A stretch of DNA of 64,000 nt, taken from assembly GCF_036855935.1 (NCBI RefSeq), contig NZ_JASPFK010000001.1, forward strand, positions 655,501 through 719,500, read 5' to 3'. The DNA comes from Sphingomonas sp. LR60. Its GTDB lineage: Bacteria; Pseudomonadota; Alphaproteobacteria; Sphingomonadales; Sphingomonadaceae. Shown piece after piece: positions 36,327-44,881 of the stretch. Within the stretch, counting starts at the first letter, position 1. Each line of letters begins with the position of its first letter. The notes beneath the pieces are model-generated. The model ran no database searches and was not told the DNA's origin. It saw only the letters and a list, made by a program, of their open reading frames with translations. The translations under genes were made by a program, and so were the position numbers.

Positions 36327-38369
36327 ATGAACCCAGCCTTCCGCTCGCTGCATCGCCACGGGATGGTGCGCGTCGCCGCCGCCACCCCGCTCGCCACCGT
36401 CGGGGACGTCGCGGCCAATGCCGAGGCCGCGATCGCGATCGCGCGCACCGCGGATGCCGCCGGGGTCGATCTGGTCGTCTATCCCGAGCTGAACCTGAGC
36501 AGTTACGCGATCGACGATCTGCACCTGCAATCGGCGTTACAGCGCGCGACACGCGAGGCGATTGCGGCGGTGACGGCGGCGAGTGCCGAGCTGCGCCCGG
36601 TGCTGCTGGTCGGAGCGGCGCTGGAGCGCAGCGGGCGGCTCTATAATTGTGCGCTCGCGATCGCACGCGGGCGCGTGCTGGGGGTGGTGCCCAAGACCTT
36701 CCTGCCCAACTACCGTGAATATTACGAGAAGCGCTGGTTCGCGAGCGGCGCGGGGCTGACCGGGCTGACGATCGCGATCGATGGCGAGGAGGTGCCGTTC
36801 GGGACCGACCTGATCTTCGCCGCCGAAGACCTGCCGAACTTCGTTTTTCATGCCGAGATCTGCGAGGATTATTGGGCGCCGACCCCGCCCTCGACGCACG
36901 GTGCGCTGGCCGGGGCGCTGATCTGCGCCAATCTCTCGGCGTCGAACGTCGTGATCGGCAAGTCGCGGGAGCGGATGATGCTGTCGGCGTCGCAATCGGC
37001 GCGGGCAATGTGCGCCTATGTCTATTCCGCCGCCGGTCCGGGCGAGAGCACGACCGATCTGGCGTGGGACGGGCAGGGCAGCGTGCATGAACTCGGCGAG
37101 CTGCTGGCGACCTCCGATCGCTTCGCGCATGAGCCGGGCCTGACGATCGCGGATGTCGATACCGAGCGGCTGGTGCAGGATCGATTGCGCAACGGCACGT
37201 TCAACGACGCTGCCGTCTTCGCCGGTCATCCTGAGACGCGCTTCCGTCGGATCGGCTTCCGGCACCAGTCCGAGTTCGCCGACGTCGGGCTGAAGCGCGA
37301 GATCCGCCGCTTTCCCTTCGTGCCCAACACGCCCGGCAAGCTCGACGAGGATTGCTACGAGGCGTTCAACATTCAGGTCGAGGGCATTGCCAAAAGGCTG
37401 GTCGCGGCGCGCGCGCAGCGGCTGGTGATCGGCGTGTCCGGCGGGCTCGACAGCACGCACGCCTTGATCGTCGCCGCCAAGGCGCTCGACCGGCTCGGGC
37501 GGCCGCGTACCGACATCCTCGGCATCACCATGCCCGGCTTCGCGACCAGCGCAGGGACGAAGGACAATGCGTGGAAGCTGATGCGCGCGCTCGGGATCAC
37601 CGCCGAGGAGATCGATATCCGCCCGGCGGCGACCCGTATGCTGGAGGACATGGGGCATCCGTTCGGGCGCGGCGAGCCGGTCTATGACGTGACGTTCGAG
37701 AACGTGCAGGCAGGGCTGCGCACCGATTATCTGTTCCGCATTGCCAACCAGCGCGACGGGCTGGTGGTCGGAACCGGCGACCTTTCGGAGTTGGCGCTCG
37801 GCTGGTGCACGTACGGCGTCGGCGACCAGATGAGCCATTATGCGGTCAATGCCGGAGTGCCGAAGACGCTGATCCAGTTCCTGATCCGCTGGGCGATCGG
37901 CACCGACCAATATGATCGCGAGACCGATGCGGTGCTGGAGGCCATTCTCGGACAGGAAATCAGCCCCGAACTGGTTCCGGGCGAAGAGTTGCAGAGCACC
38001 GAAAGCAAGATCGGGCCGTATGCGCTCAACGACTTCTTCGCGCATTATCTGATCCGGCACGGACTCGCGCCGTCGAAGGTCGCGTTCCTTGCGTGGCATG
38101 CGTGGCACGATGCGTCGGCGGGGCGCTGGCCGCTCGGCTATCCCGAGAACAAACGCACCGCCTACGACCTCGCGACGATCACGCTTTGGCTCGAGCGGTT
38201 CCTGATCCGCTTCTTCCAGACGAGCCAGTTCAAGCGCTCGGCGATCCCGAACGGGCCGAAGGTTTCGGCAGGCGGTGCGCTGTCGCCGCGTGGCGACTGG
38301 CGCGCGCCTTCCGACGGCACCGCGGCAGCGTGGCTGGCGGAGCTGAAGGCAAACGGGCCGGGGATTTAA
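36327..38369 (+). CDS. nadE: Glutamine-dependent NAD+ synthase
   Basis: A 680-residue enzyme that amidates nicotinic acid adenine dinucleotide, the last step of NAD synthesis, using ammonia from glutamine. The N-terminal nitrilase-fold glutaminase shows Glu54 (VVYPELNL), Lys123 (VVPKTFLPNY) and Cys179 (HAEICEDYW). The C-terminal synthase has the ATP-pyrophosphatase P-loop GVSGGLDST, GTGDLSELALGWCTYG and the TESKIGPYALNDFF region. Start at ATG 36327; twelve more codons upstream are open but unlike the family. The gene lies opposite the hybrid kinase. Confidence 0.97.
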   Translation: MNPAFRSLHRHGMVRVAAATPLATVGDVAANAEAAIAIARTADAAGVDLVVYPELNLSSYAIDDLHLQSALQRATREAIAAVTAASAELRPVLLVGAALERSGRLYNCALAIARGRVLGVVPKTFLPNYREYYEKRWFASGAGLTGLTIAIDGEEVPFGTDLIFAAEDLPNFVFHAEICEDYWAPTPPSTHGALAGALICANLSASNVVIGKSRERMMLSASQSARAMCAYVYSAAGPGESTTDLAWDGQGSVHELGELLATSDRFAHEPGLTIADVDTERLVQDRLRNGTFNDAAVFAGHPETRFRRIGFRHQSEFADVGLKREIRRFPFVPNTPGKLDEDCYEAFNIQVEGIAKRLVAARAQRLVIGVSGGLDSTHALIVAAKALDRLGRPRTDILGITMPGFATSAGTKDNAWKLMRALGITAEEIDIRPAATRMLEDMGHPFGRGEPVYDVTFENVQAGLRTDYLFRIANQRDGLVVGTGDLSELALGWCTYGVGDQMSHYAVNAGVPKTLIQFLIRWAIGTDQYDRETDAVLEAILGQEISPELVPGEELQSTESKIGPYALNDFFAHYLIRHGLAPSKVAFLAWHAWHDASAGRWPLGYPENKRTAYDLATITLWLERFLIRFFQTSQFKRSAIPNGPKVSAGGALSPRGDWRAPSDGTAAAWLAELKANGPGI

Positions 38370-38460
38370 ATGAATCCGTCATCCCGACGACGAACGGGGA
38401 GGTGATCCCCTCGATAGCTCGCAGGCTTCCCTTCCTTACAACCGGGTCGTAGAAGGCGCC

Positions 38461-39501
38461 ATGCTACAGGCAAGTCCGGGTTTCTCGCTCTCAACGCGTC
38501 CGGCAGCGCTCGCGCGCTGGCTCTATTGGGTCGCCGCACTGATCGTCGCGATGGTGGTGGTCGGGGGGATCACCCGCCTGACCGAGTCAGGGCTGTCGAT
38601 CACTCAGTGGAAGCCGATCAGCGGGGTGGTCCCGCCGCTCACACAGGCGCAATGGCAGGCCGAATTCGCCAATTACCAGCGGATACCGGAATATCAGCAG
38701 CTCAACCGCGGCATGACGCTGGATGGGTTCAAGGCGATCTTCTTCTGGGAATATCTGCACCGGCTGCTCGGGCGCGTGATCGGGCTGGCCTTCGCGCTGC
38801 CGCTGTTGTGGTTCGCGGTGAAGCGGCAGATCCCGCGCGGTTATGGCTGGCGGCTGAGCGCGTTGCTGGCGCTCGGCGGGTTGCAGGGGGCGATCGGCTG
38901 GTGGATGGTCGCGTCGGGTCTGTCGGTGCGCACCGACGTCAGCCATCTGCGGCTTGCGACCCATCTCGGCACCGCCTTGTTCATCCTCGGCGGGATCGTC
39001 TGGACCGCGCGCGACCTGAGCGCACTCGCCGCCAACCCGCTGGCGCGTCCCGCCAAGCTGCGCACCTGGCCGGCGCTGGTGATCGTGGCGCTGGCGGTGC
39101 AGATCACCCTCGGCGCGCTCACCGCCGGGCTCGACGCCGGTTATGCCTTCTCGAGCTGGCCTCTGATGGGTGACGCGTGGTTTCCCGCGAATGTGCCGAT
39201 GCTGACCCCGGCGTGGAGCAATGCGATCGACAATCCCGTGGTGGTCCAGTTCCTGCACCGCTGGATCGCGTTCGTCGCGGCGGGGGCGTTGGTCTGGCTG
39301 GCGTATCAGGCGCGGAAGATGCGCGCCGATCGTGTCGCCGCAGCGGTGGCACTGCTGGTCGTGGTGCAGATCGCGCTCGGCATCGCGACCTTGCTGTCGG
39401 GGGTCGAGATCGTCGTTGCGGTGGCGCATCAGGCGAATGCCGCCCTGCTGCTGATCGCCACCGTCGTCGCGGCGCACGCGGTCAGCCGCCGCCGAGCGTA
39501 G
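38461..39501 (+). CDS. ctaA: Heme A synthase (COX15/CtaA)
   Basis: Eight-helix inner-membrane enzyme that converts heme O to heme A for cytochrome oxidase. The 346-residue protein has VGGITRLTESGLSITQWKPISG, EYLHRLLGRVIG with one heme-ligand histidine, DVSHLRLATHLGTAL, NPVVVQFLHRWIAFVAAG and VAVAHQANAALLL carrying further conserved histidines, all in the order of the type 2 (COX15) group. No ctaB/ctaG is nearby. Confidence 0.95.
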   Translation: MLQASPGFSLSTRPAALARWLYWVAALIVAMVVVGGITRLTESGLSITQWKPISGVVPPLTQAQWQAEFANYQRIPEYQQLNRGMTLDGFKAIFFWEYLHRLLGRVIGLAFALPLLWFAVKRQIPRGYGWRLSALLALGGLQGAIGWWMVASGLSVRTDVSHLRLATHLGTALFILGGIVWTARDLSALAANPLARPAKLRTWPALVIVALAVQITLGALTAGLDAGYAFSSWPLMGDAWFPANVPMLTPAWSNAIDNPVVVQFLHRWIAFVAAGALVWLAYQARKMRADRVAAAVALLVVVQIALGIATLLSGVEIVVAVAHQANAALLLIATVVAAHAVSRRRA

Positions 39502-39605
39502 AAGCGCTTGAAGCCTCCGCAGGTCGTTCAGGTATCATAATACCGGTCAGCAAACCCGCGGAAACCTTGACAGGATCGTCGTCGCGCGGCATTGCGCCGC
39601 CATCG

Positions 39606-39640
39606 ACGCGTACACCCGGCGGGGTGGCGCGTTTTTCTCT
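39606..39640 (+). terminator. Hairpin with T tract between ctaA and rplM
   Basis: Stem ACGCG (39606-39610) pairs with CGCGT (39628-39632), an inner CACC/GGTG pairs above it, the loop is GC-rich, and a T-rich tract follows at 39632-39640. It can act as the rho-independent terminator of ctaA. Because it sits only 32 bases before the rplM start it could instead be part of an rplM leader. Confidence 0.5.
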
Positions 39641-39671
39641 TTCGACGCGAATATGAAGGTCACCAGGCACC

Positions 39672-40151
39672 ATGAAGGCGCTGATGAAGACCACCAAGGC
39701 GGCCAAGCCGTACGAGGTGGAGAAGAAGTGGCACATCGTCGACGCCACCGACCTCGTGGTCGGTCGTGCGGCGGTGGTGATCGCCAACGTGCTGCGCGGC
39801 AAGCACAAGACCAGCTTCACCCCGCACGTCGATTGCGGTGACAATGTCATCGTCATCAACGCGGACAAGGTGCGGTTCACCGGCAACAAGCTGACCGACA
39901 AGGTCTATTACAAGCACACCGGCTATGCCGGCGGCATCAAGGGCATCACGCCCGCCAAGGTGCTGGAGGGCAAGTTCCCCGAGCGCGTGCTGGAGAAGGC
40001 CGTTGAGCGCATGATCCCGCGCGGTCCGCTGGGCCGTCAGCAGATGCGCAACCTGCGCATCTTCGCCGGATCGGAGCATCCGCACGAAGCGCAGAACCCG
40101 GAAGTCCTCGATATCGCGGCCATGAGCCGCAAGAACAAGGTGGGCGCATAA
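39672..40151 (+). CDS. rplM: 50S ribosomal protein L13
   Basis: Ribosomal protein L13 of 159 residues: [51 protein letters not shown] and [19 protein letters not shown] are classic. It sits in the conserved rplM-rpsI pair and overlaps rpsI by one base (TAATG). An in-frame ATG four codons in (39684), preceded by AAGG five bases before, is an alternative start with the more usual [10 protein letters not shown]-terminus. Confidence 0.97.
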   Translation: MKALMKTTKAAKPYEVEKKWHIVDATDLVVGRAAVVIANVLRGKHKTSFTPHVDCGDNVIVINADKVRFTGNKLTDKVYYKHTGYAGGIKGITPAKVLEGKFPERVLEKAVERMIPRGPLGRQQMRNLRIFAGSEHPHEAQNPEVLDIAAMSRKNKVGA

Positions 40152-40714
40152 TGTCCGACAACCGCCAGTCCCTTTCCGATCTGGGTGCGGCGCTCCAGCA
40201 GCAGCGCGAGACCACCGACGGCGAGCAGGTCGAGACGACCTCTTCCCCCTCGGCCGACGCGTATCTGGCCGGTGACGTGCAGGAGCCGGTGCAGCGCGCG
40301 CCGCTGCGCGCGCAGGAAATCGACAAGTACGGCCGCGCCTATGCGACCGGCCGTCGTAAGGACGCCGTCGCACGCGTCTGGCTGAAGCCGGGCTCGGGCA
40401 AGATCACGATCAACGGTCGCGATCAGGAAATCTATTTCGCGCGTCCGACGCTGCGCCTCGTCATCAACCAGGTGTTCGGGATCACCGAGCGCGAAGGTCA
40501 GTATGACGTGATCTGCACCGTCAAGGGCGGTGGCCTTTCGGGTCAGGCCGGCGCAGTGAAGCACGGCATCAGCCAGGCGATCACCCGCTACGAGCCGGCG
40601 CTGCGCGCACCGGTGAAGGCGGCAGGCTTCCTGACGCGCGATCCGCGCGTCGTCGAGCGTAAGAAGTACGGCCGCGCCAAGGCACGTCGTAGCTTCCAGT
40701 TCTCGAAGCGCTAA
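40151..40714 (+). CDS. rpsI: 30S ribosomal protein S9 with N-terminal extension
   Basis: Ribosomal protein S9, 187 residues. The conserved core starts around residue 57 ([22 protein letters not shown]) and ends with the basic tail [18 protein letters not shown] that reaches the P site. The first 55 residues are an acidic, low-complexity extension ([27 protein letters not shown]...) found in several alphaproteobacteria and absent from most S9 proteins. It is coupled to rplM. A terminator follows at 40785. Confidence 0.97.
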   Translation: MSDNRQSLSDLGAALQQQRETTDGEQVETTSSPSADAYLAGDVQEPVQRAPLRAQEIDKYGRAYATGRRKDAVARVWLKPGSGKITINGRDQEIYFARPTLRLVINQVFGITEREGQYDVICTVKGGGLSGQAGAVKHGISQAITRYEPALRAPVKAAGFLTRDPRVVERKKYGRAKARRSFQFSKR

Positions 40715-40784
40715 GGTCAAGCGGGCGGTTCCGGCTCGGCCGGCACCGCTCGACGACATGGCGTACCAGCGATGGTGCGAAGGA

Positions 40785-40815
40785 GCGGTCCGGCAACGGG
40801 CCGCCCTTTTGCTTT
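40785..40815 (+). terminator. Rho-independent terminator after rpsI
   Basis: Stem GCGGTCCG (40785-40792) pairs with CGGGCCGC (40797-40804) through one G-U pair, closed by a GCAA tetraloop, and is followed by CCTTTTGCTTT. It ends the rplM-rpsI transcript and sits just before the convergent nhaA stop. Confidence 0.75.
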
Positions 40816-40823
40816 GGGTGCGG

Positions 40824-41998
40824 TCAGTCGTCTTCGCGCTCGGCCGCGCCACGCAGCACCAGGTACCCCGATAGGCCTGCCAGCAACGATCCCGCGAGCA
40901 CGCCGAGCTTCGCCTCGGTCTGCAACAACGGGGCGGCCGGGAAGGCTAGCAACGTGATGAAGATGCTCATCGTGAAGCCGATCCCGCACAGCAGCGCGAC
41001 GCCGAGCAACTGACGACGGCTGGCGTGCGCGGGCATATCGGCCCATCCCAGCCGGATCGTGAGCGATGCCGCGCCGAACACGCCCGCCAGCTTGCCGATG
41101 AGCAATCCGCTCGCGACGCCCAGGGTCACCGGTGCGGTGAATGCCTCGGAAGACAGGCCGAGCACCGGGACGTCGGCATTCGCTAGCCCGAAGATCGGCA
41201 CCACGATGAACCCGACGGGCAGGTGCAGCGCGCGCTCGAGACGGTGGAGCGGACTGCTGCCCTTCGCCCCGTCGCGCGACGGCACACGGTCGATCGGGAT
41301 CGTCAGCGCGAGCATCACGCCGGCCAGCGTGGCGTGAACCCCCGATCGCAGCAAGAAGACCCACAGGATCACGCCGACGAGCAGGTAGGGCGACAGCCGC
41401 CGCACACCGCCTCGGTTGAGCGCGACCAGCACGGCGACCGCACCGATCGCACCGGCCAGGTCGGGCAGCGAAACATGGGCGGTATAGAACAACGCGATGA
41501 TCACGACCGCGCCGAGATCGTCGATGATCGCCAGGGCGGCGAGGAACACGCGCAATGCCGCCGGCACGCGATCACCGAGCAATGCGATGACGCCGAGCGC
41601 GAAGGCGATGTCGGTCGCCGCCGGGATCGCCCAGCCGCTGGCGGTCCCCCCGCGGTTGAAGGCGAGATAGAGCAGCGCGGGCGCGATCATTCCACCGGCC
41701 GCGGCTGCACCCGGAAGGATGCGGCGGCGCCAGGACGAAAGCTCGCCGTCGATCAACTCGCGCTTGATCTCCAGCCCGACCAGCAGGAAGAAGACGGTCA
41801 TCACTCCGTCGTTGATCCAGTGGCCGAGCGAGAGCGGGCCGACCTGGCTGTGGAGCAGCGCGTCGTAAGCGGGGGCGAGGGTGAGTTGGCGAGGATCAGC
41901 GCCACCACCGCCGATGCCATCAGGACGATGCCGGAAGAGGACTGTGCATGGAGGAAGGCGCGGATCGTGCCAAGTCGCCCGGGGACGTGGTGCTGCAT
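40824..41998 (-). pseudogene. nhaA: Na+/H+ antiporter NhaA, one-base frameshift
   Basis: Sodium/proton antiporter of the inner membrane. The N-terminal 38 or so residues (from ATG 41998: [39 protein letters not shown]) are in one frame; the rest, from [42 protein letters not shown] to the end, is in another. One extra base in the G run at 41879-41881 restores the typical ANSPLAP. The transport site [15 protein letters not shown] and the NADVPV segment are intact. Repaired length is about 391 residues, as usual for NhaA. Sequencing error is likely. Confidence 0.87.
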
Positions 41999-42088
41999 CG
42001 CCGAGGCTGTGAGGGATGCGCGATGCTGAGGCAAGGCAGTGAGCCACGATCGCACCGCCGGCACATACCGGCGACGGGTCAGGTGATG

Positions 42089-42412
42089 TTATGCTGCGTC
42101 GCTGGTTAGGAACGTCCGCAGCCGGTCGGCCATGTCCTGCAACGTCACCTGCGCGATGTCGCTGTCCGCACCCCGGGAGGTTCGCAGCAGGTCCGCGATC
42201 GCGAGCTGGATCTGCGTGATGTGGTCGATGCGCTGGAGGCTGGCCATGTGCCGGCGTAGCGTCGCGTCGTCGCTGCCCAGATCATAGGCGAGGTCGGCCA
42301 ACATACTCGACGCGAGCACCAGCTCGGCGGCGAGCGCCTGCGCCAGCGGGCGCGGTACGCCAGCCGTCGGCACCTCCCCGTCCGGCATCGGCATTGCCGC
42401 CATCGCGGTCAT
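42089..42412 (-). CDS. Small helical protein at the end of the chemotaxis operon
   Basis: A 107-residue protein with predicted long helices and no signal or membrane segment. Start ATG 42412 overlaps the stop of the CheB-like gene as ATGA, so it is translated with it. After a short Pro/Gly N-terminus, [44 protein letters not shown] and [13 protein letters not shown] form amphipathic helices with a CheZ-like flavour, but no real motif is recognised. Its position as the last gene of the operon suggests a chemotaxis accessory role. Function is unknown. Confidence 0.78.
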   Translation of the reverse strand: MTAMAAMPMPDGEVPTAGVPRPLAQALAAELVLASSMLADLAYDLGSDDATLRRHMASLQRIDHITQIQLAIADLLRTSRGADSDIAQVTLQDMADRLRTFLTSDAA

Positions 42413-43413
42413 TTCGAGCACATCTTCATGACACCGGCGACCAGCGCGTCGCTGGCGACCGGCTGCGACACCATACCGCGCGTCAGCGTATAGCCGCCGC
42501 CGCTTTCGGCCGGGGCGAAGGCATAGCCGCCCGCCGCGTTGAGCGCGCGCAAGCCACCCGCACCATCCTCGTTGGCGTCGAGCAGCAGCACGCCGACCGC
42601 ATTCGCCGCCGCCGCCTTCGCCGCAGAGGCGAACAGCAGCGAGATCGACGGACGCTCACCCGCGACCGGATCCTTGGCGAGCAGGCGCAGCGTGCCGTTC
42701 GGCCAGCTGTCGATCACCAGATGGGCGTCGCCGTTCGGGGCGAGATAGATCGTGCCCTGTTCCGGCTTCATGCCGTCGGCCGCGACCACCACCTTGGCCG
42801 CACATTGCTCGGCGAGTTTCTCGACCATGCTCTCGACCAGCCCCGGGCCGAGATGCTGGACGACGACGGTCGGCGGGCAATTGGCGGGAAAGGCGGTGAA
42901 CAGGTCGAAGATCGACTTGGTATTCGACGCATCGCCGCCGACCAGCAGCAGCCGACCGTTCCAGTCGATCGGGGGCGCCTTGCCGGTCTTCGGTGCGGCC
43001 TTGGGCTTCAGGTCGGCCTTCTTGGCAGCCTTCAGACGCTTGGCGAGCTTGGCGATGATCGCGTCCAGTTCGGCGGGCGCCGCGACGCGCGGCTTCGGGA
43101 AGCAATCGATCGCGCCGAGCCGCAGCGCCTCGATCGATTCCGCCGCGCCGTCCTGCGTCCGGGTCGAGAACATGATGACCGGCATCGGCTTCGTGTCCAT
43201 GATCTCGGCCAGGTAATCGAGGCCGCTCATGCCCGGCATCTCGACGTCGAGCGTCATCACGTCAGGGCGGGTGCTCTCCACCAGCCCGCGCGCTTCCGCC
43301 GCGCCATCGGCCATGCCGACCACTTCGACACCCGGGATCCGCTCGAGCGCACCCGAGATCAGCGCGCGCATGGTCAACGAGTCGTCGACCACCAATACTT
43401 TCGTTCCAGCCAT
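42409..43413 (-). CDS. CheB-like response regulator with degenerate methylesterase domain
   Basis: A 334-residue protein with a full receiver domain (DD at 10-11, phosphorylated Asp56 in VMTLDVEMPGMSG, FSTRTQDGA, Lys107) and a C-terminal domain of the CheB methylesterase fold. Aligned without gaps to the neighbouring CheB, the nucleophile Ser161 (GASTGG) is replaced by Asp161 (VGGDASNTKS). His187 (VVVQHLGPG) and an aspartate near 283 (ANEDGAGG) are kept, but GMGADG is lost. It is therefore unlikely to hydrolyse receptor methyl esters and may be a phosphorylation-gated binding protein. It follows cheW and is coupled to the small helical protein. Confidence 0.88.
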   Translation of the reverse strand: MAGTKVLVVDDSLTMRALISGALERIPGVEVVGMADGAAEARGLVESTRPDVMTLDVEMPGMSGLDYLAEIMDTKPMPVIMFSTRTQDGAAESIEALRLGAIDCFPKPRVAAPAELDAIIAKLAKRLKAAKKADLKPKAAPKTGKAPPIDWNGRLLLVGGDASNTKSIFDLFTAFPANCPPTVVVQHLGPGLVESMVEKLAEQCAAKVVVAADGMKPEQGTIYLAPNGDAHLVIDSWPNGTLRLLAKDPVAGERPSISLLFASAAKAAAANAVGVLLLDANEDGAGGLRALNAAGGYAFAPAESGGGYTLTRGMVSQPVASDALVAGVMKMCSK

Positions 43414-43450
43414 GACCCAGTCCTAAATTACGCGCGTTAACTATGTGTTG

Positions 43451-43891
43451 TCAGGCGGCATCCGCCATCGCGGCGCGCTCCACCAGCCGCTCCAGCGCGA
43501 GCACCAGGATCAGCCGCTGATCGATGGTCGCGAGGCCGTCGAGGAATTGTTGGGCGGCGGTGTCGCCCATGTCGGGGAGCGGTTGCATGTCTTCGCTCTG
43601 CACCGTCACGATGTCGTTGACCGCATCGACGATAATGCCCTGCAATTGCTCGCCGATCCGCACGACGATGATGACGTGCCGCGCGGTCGGATCGGTCATG
43701 CCCCAGCCGAGCCGGTGACGCAGATCGAGCACCGGAAGCACCACGCCGCGCAAGTTTACCACGCCGCGAACGTGGCTGGGCACGTTCGGGAGCGGCGTGG
43801 CGGGCGACCAGGCGCGGATTTCGCGGATCGCCATGATGTCGACGCCCAGATACTGATCGCCGAGCTGGAAGGTGATGAGCTGACGGGACAT
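43451..43891 (-). CDS. cheW: Chemotaxis coupling protein CheW
   Basis: CheW links chemoreceptors to CheA. The 146-residue protein has the SH3-like double barrel: RQLITFQLGDQYLGVDIMAIREI, HVRGVVNLRGVVLPVLDLRHRLG, VIIVVRIGEQLQGIIVDAVNDIV, all family hallmarks. Start at ATG 43891, seven bases after AAGGAA. It lies 20 bases after cheY in the operon. Confidence 0.95.
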   Translation of the reverse strand: MSRQLITFQLGDQYLGVDIMAIREIRAWSPATPLPNVPSHVRGVVNLRGVVLPVLDLRHRLGWGMTDPTARHVIIVVRIGEQLQGIIVDAVNDIVTVQSEDMQPLPDMGDTAAQQFLDGLATIDQRLILVLALERLVERAAMADAA

Positions 43892-43911
43892 GGGGTTCGT
43901 TCCTTGTGACA

Positions 43912-44286
43912 TCAGTGCAGCACGCGCCGGATCGCGGCGGCGAGCTTTTCGGGGTGGAAGGGCTTGACGATCCAGCCGGTCGCGCCGGCCTGACGCGCAC
44001 GCTGCTTCTTCTCGTCGGAGCTTTCCGTCGTCAGCACCAGGATCGGCAGCGTGCGGCGGCCGTCGGCGCGAACGTTCTCGATCAGCCCGAACCCGTCCAT
44101 GCGCGGCATGTTGATGTCGGTGATGAGCAGATCGGGCTCGTCCTCCTCGTCGAAATTGGCGAGCGTTTCGAGCGCATGGACGCCGTCCTCGGCCTCGACG
44201 ACGTGATAGCCGAGGTCAGTCAGCGCGGCGCGCAACAGCATTCTCATGCTGGGCGAGTCATCCACGGTCATGATCGTCTTGGTCAC
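43912..44286 (-). CDS. cheY: Chemotaxis response regulator CheY
   Basis: Single receiver domain of 124 residues that, when phosphorylated by CheA, controls the flagellar motor. Key residues: acidic pair at 9-10 (TVDDSPSM), Asp57 (LLITDINMPRMDG), Thr in VLTTESSDE and Lys109 in WIVKPFHPEKL. It fits the PatA/CheY group found in sphingomonad operons. Located between cheD and cheW. Confidence 0.94.
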   Translation of the reverse strand: MTKTIMTVDDSPSMRMLLRAALTDLGYHVVEAEDGVHALETLANFDEEDEPDLLITDINMPRMDGFGLIENVRADGRRTLPILVLTTESSDEKKQRARQAGATGWIVKPFHPEKLAAAIRRVLH

Positions 44287-44320
44287 GGGTAACGGCTCCT
44301 GGGCAGAATGCGGGGCGTAA

Positions 44321-44881
44321 TCAGAAGAACTCGACGTCGCCGAGCGACGCGGGCGGCGGCGGCGGCGGGACGGGGCGCGGCCGGATCACCGGCGCCGCGA
44401 TCGCCTGTTCGGTCACGACGCGGCACCGGGCGAGGCCCACCGCGGGGCGGAACTCGACGCGCCGCGCGCCATTGCCGCCGACATCCTCGCCGACCAACGG
44501 GATGCGCTCGTCACGCAAGAACCGCCGCGCGAAAGCGATGTTGTCGCCGCCGATGTCGCGAAAGCCGGTGCGCATCGTCGCGCCGCCGAAGATCCGCGCC
44601 TTGAGCCGCGACCGTGCCCCGCCCATCGCCAGCATGGCGTTGATGAGCACTTCCATCGCATAGACGCCGTAGCGCTGCATCGAGGCGGGATCGGAGGCAT
44701 GACCCTCCGCTAACAGGTAGTGGTTAATACCTCCTACCTTGGCGACCGGATCGTAAAAACAGGCGGCGATGCAACTGCCGAGCACGGTGGTGAGCACCAC
44801 GTCAGTCTCGTCGCTGACGCGCGTCTCCCCTTGCGCCACGGTGATCCGGCGCAGCCCGTCACGGAGCGCGATCACCGTCAT
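44321..44881 (-). CDS. cheD: Chemoreceptor glutamine deamidase CheD
   Basis: CheD deamidates glutamines on chemoreceptors. The 186-residue protein has the catalytic cysteine in VVLTTVLGSCIAACFYDP, the histidine in GGINHYLLAEG, and the IFGGATMRTGFRDIGGDN segment. A proline-rich tail (RPRPVPPPPPPASL) extends past the usual end. Start at ATG 44881, overlapping the cheB stop as ATGA. Confidence 0.95.
   Translation of the reverse strand: MTVIALRDGLRRITVAQGETRVSDETDVVLTTVLGSCIAACFYDPVAKVGGINHYLLAEGHASDPASMQRYGVYAMEVLINAMLAMGGARSRLKARIFGGATMRTGFRDIGGDNIAFARRFLRDERIPLVGEDVGGNGARRVEFRPAVGLARCRVVTEQAIAAPVIRPRPVPPPPPPASLGDVEFF

Noticed and set aside
36537-38108. 523-codon minus-strand open frame opposite nadE
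   Set aside because: Antisense to an intact NAD synthase; Arg-rich low-complexity translation and no ribosome site.
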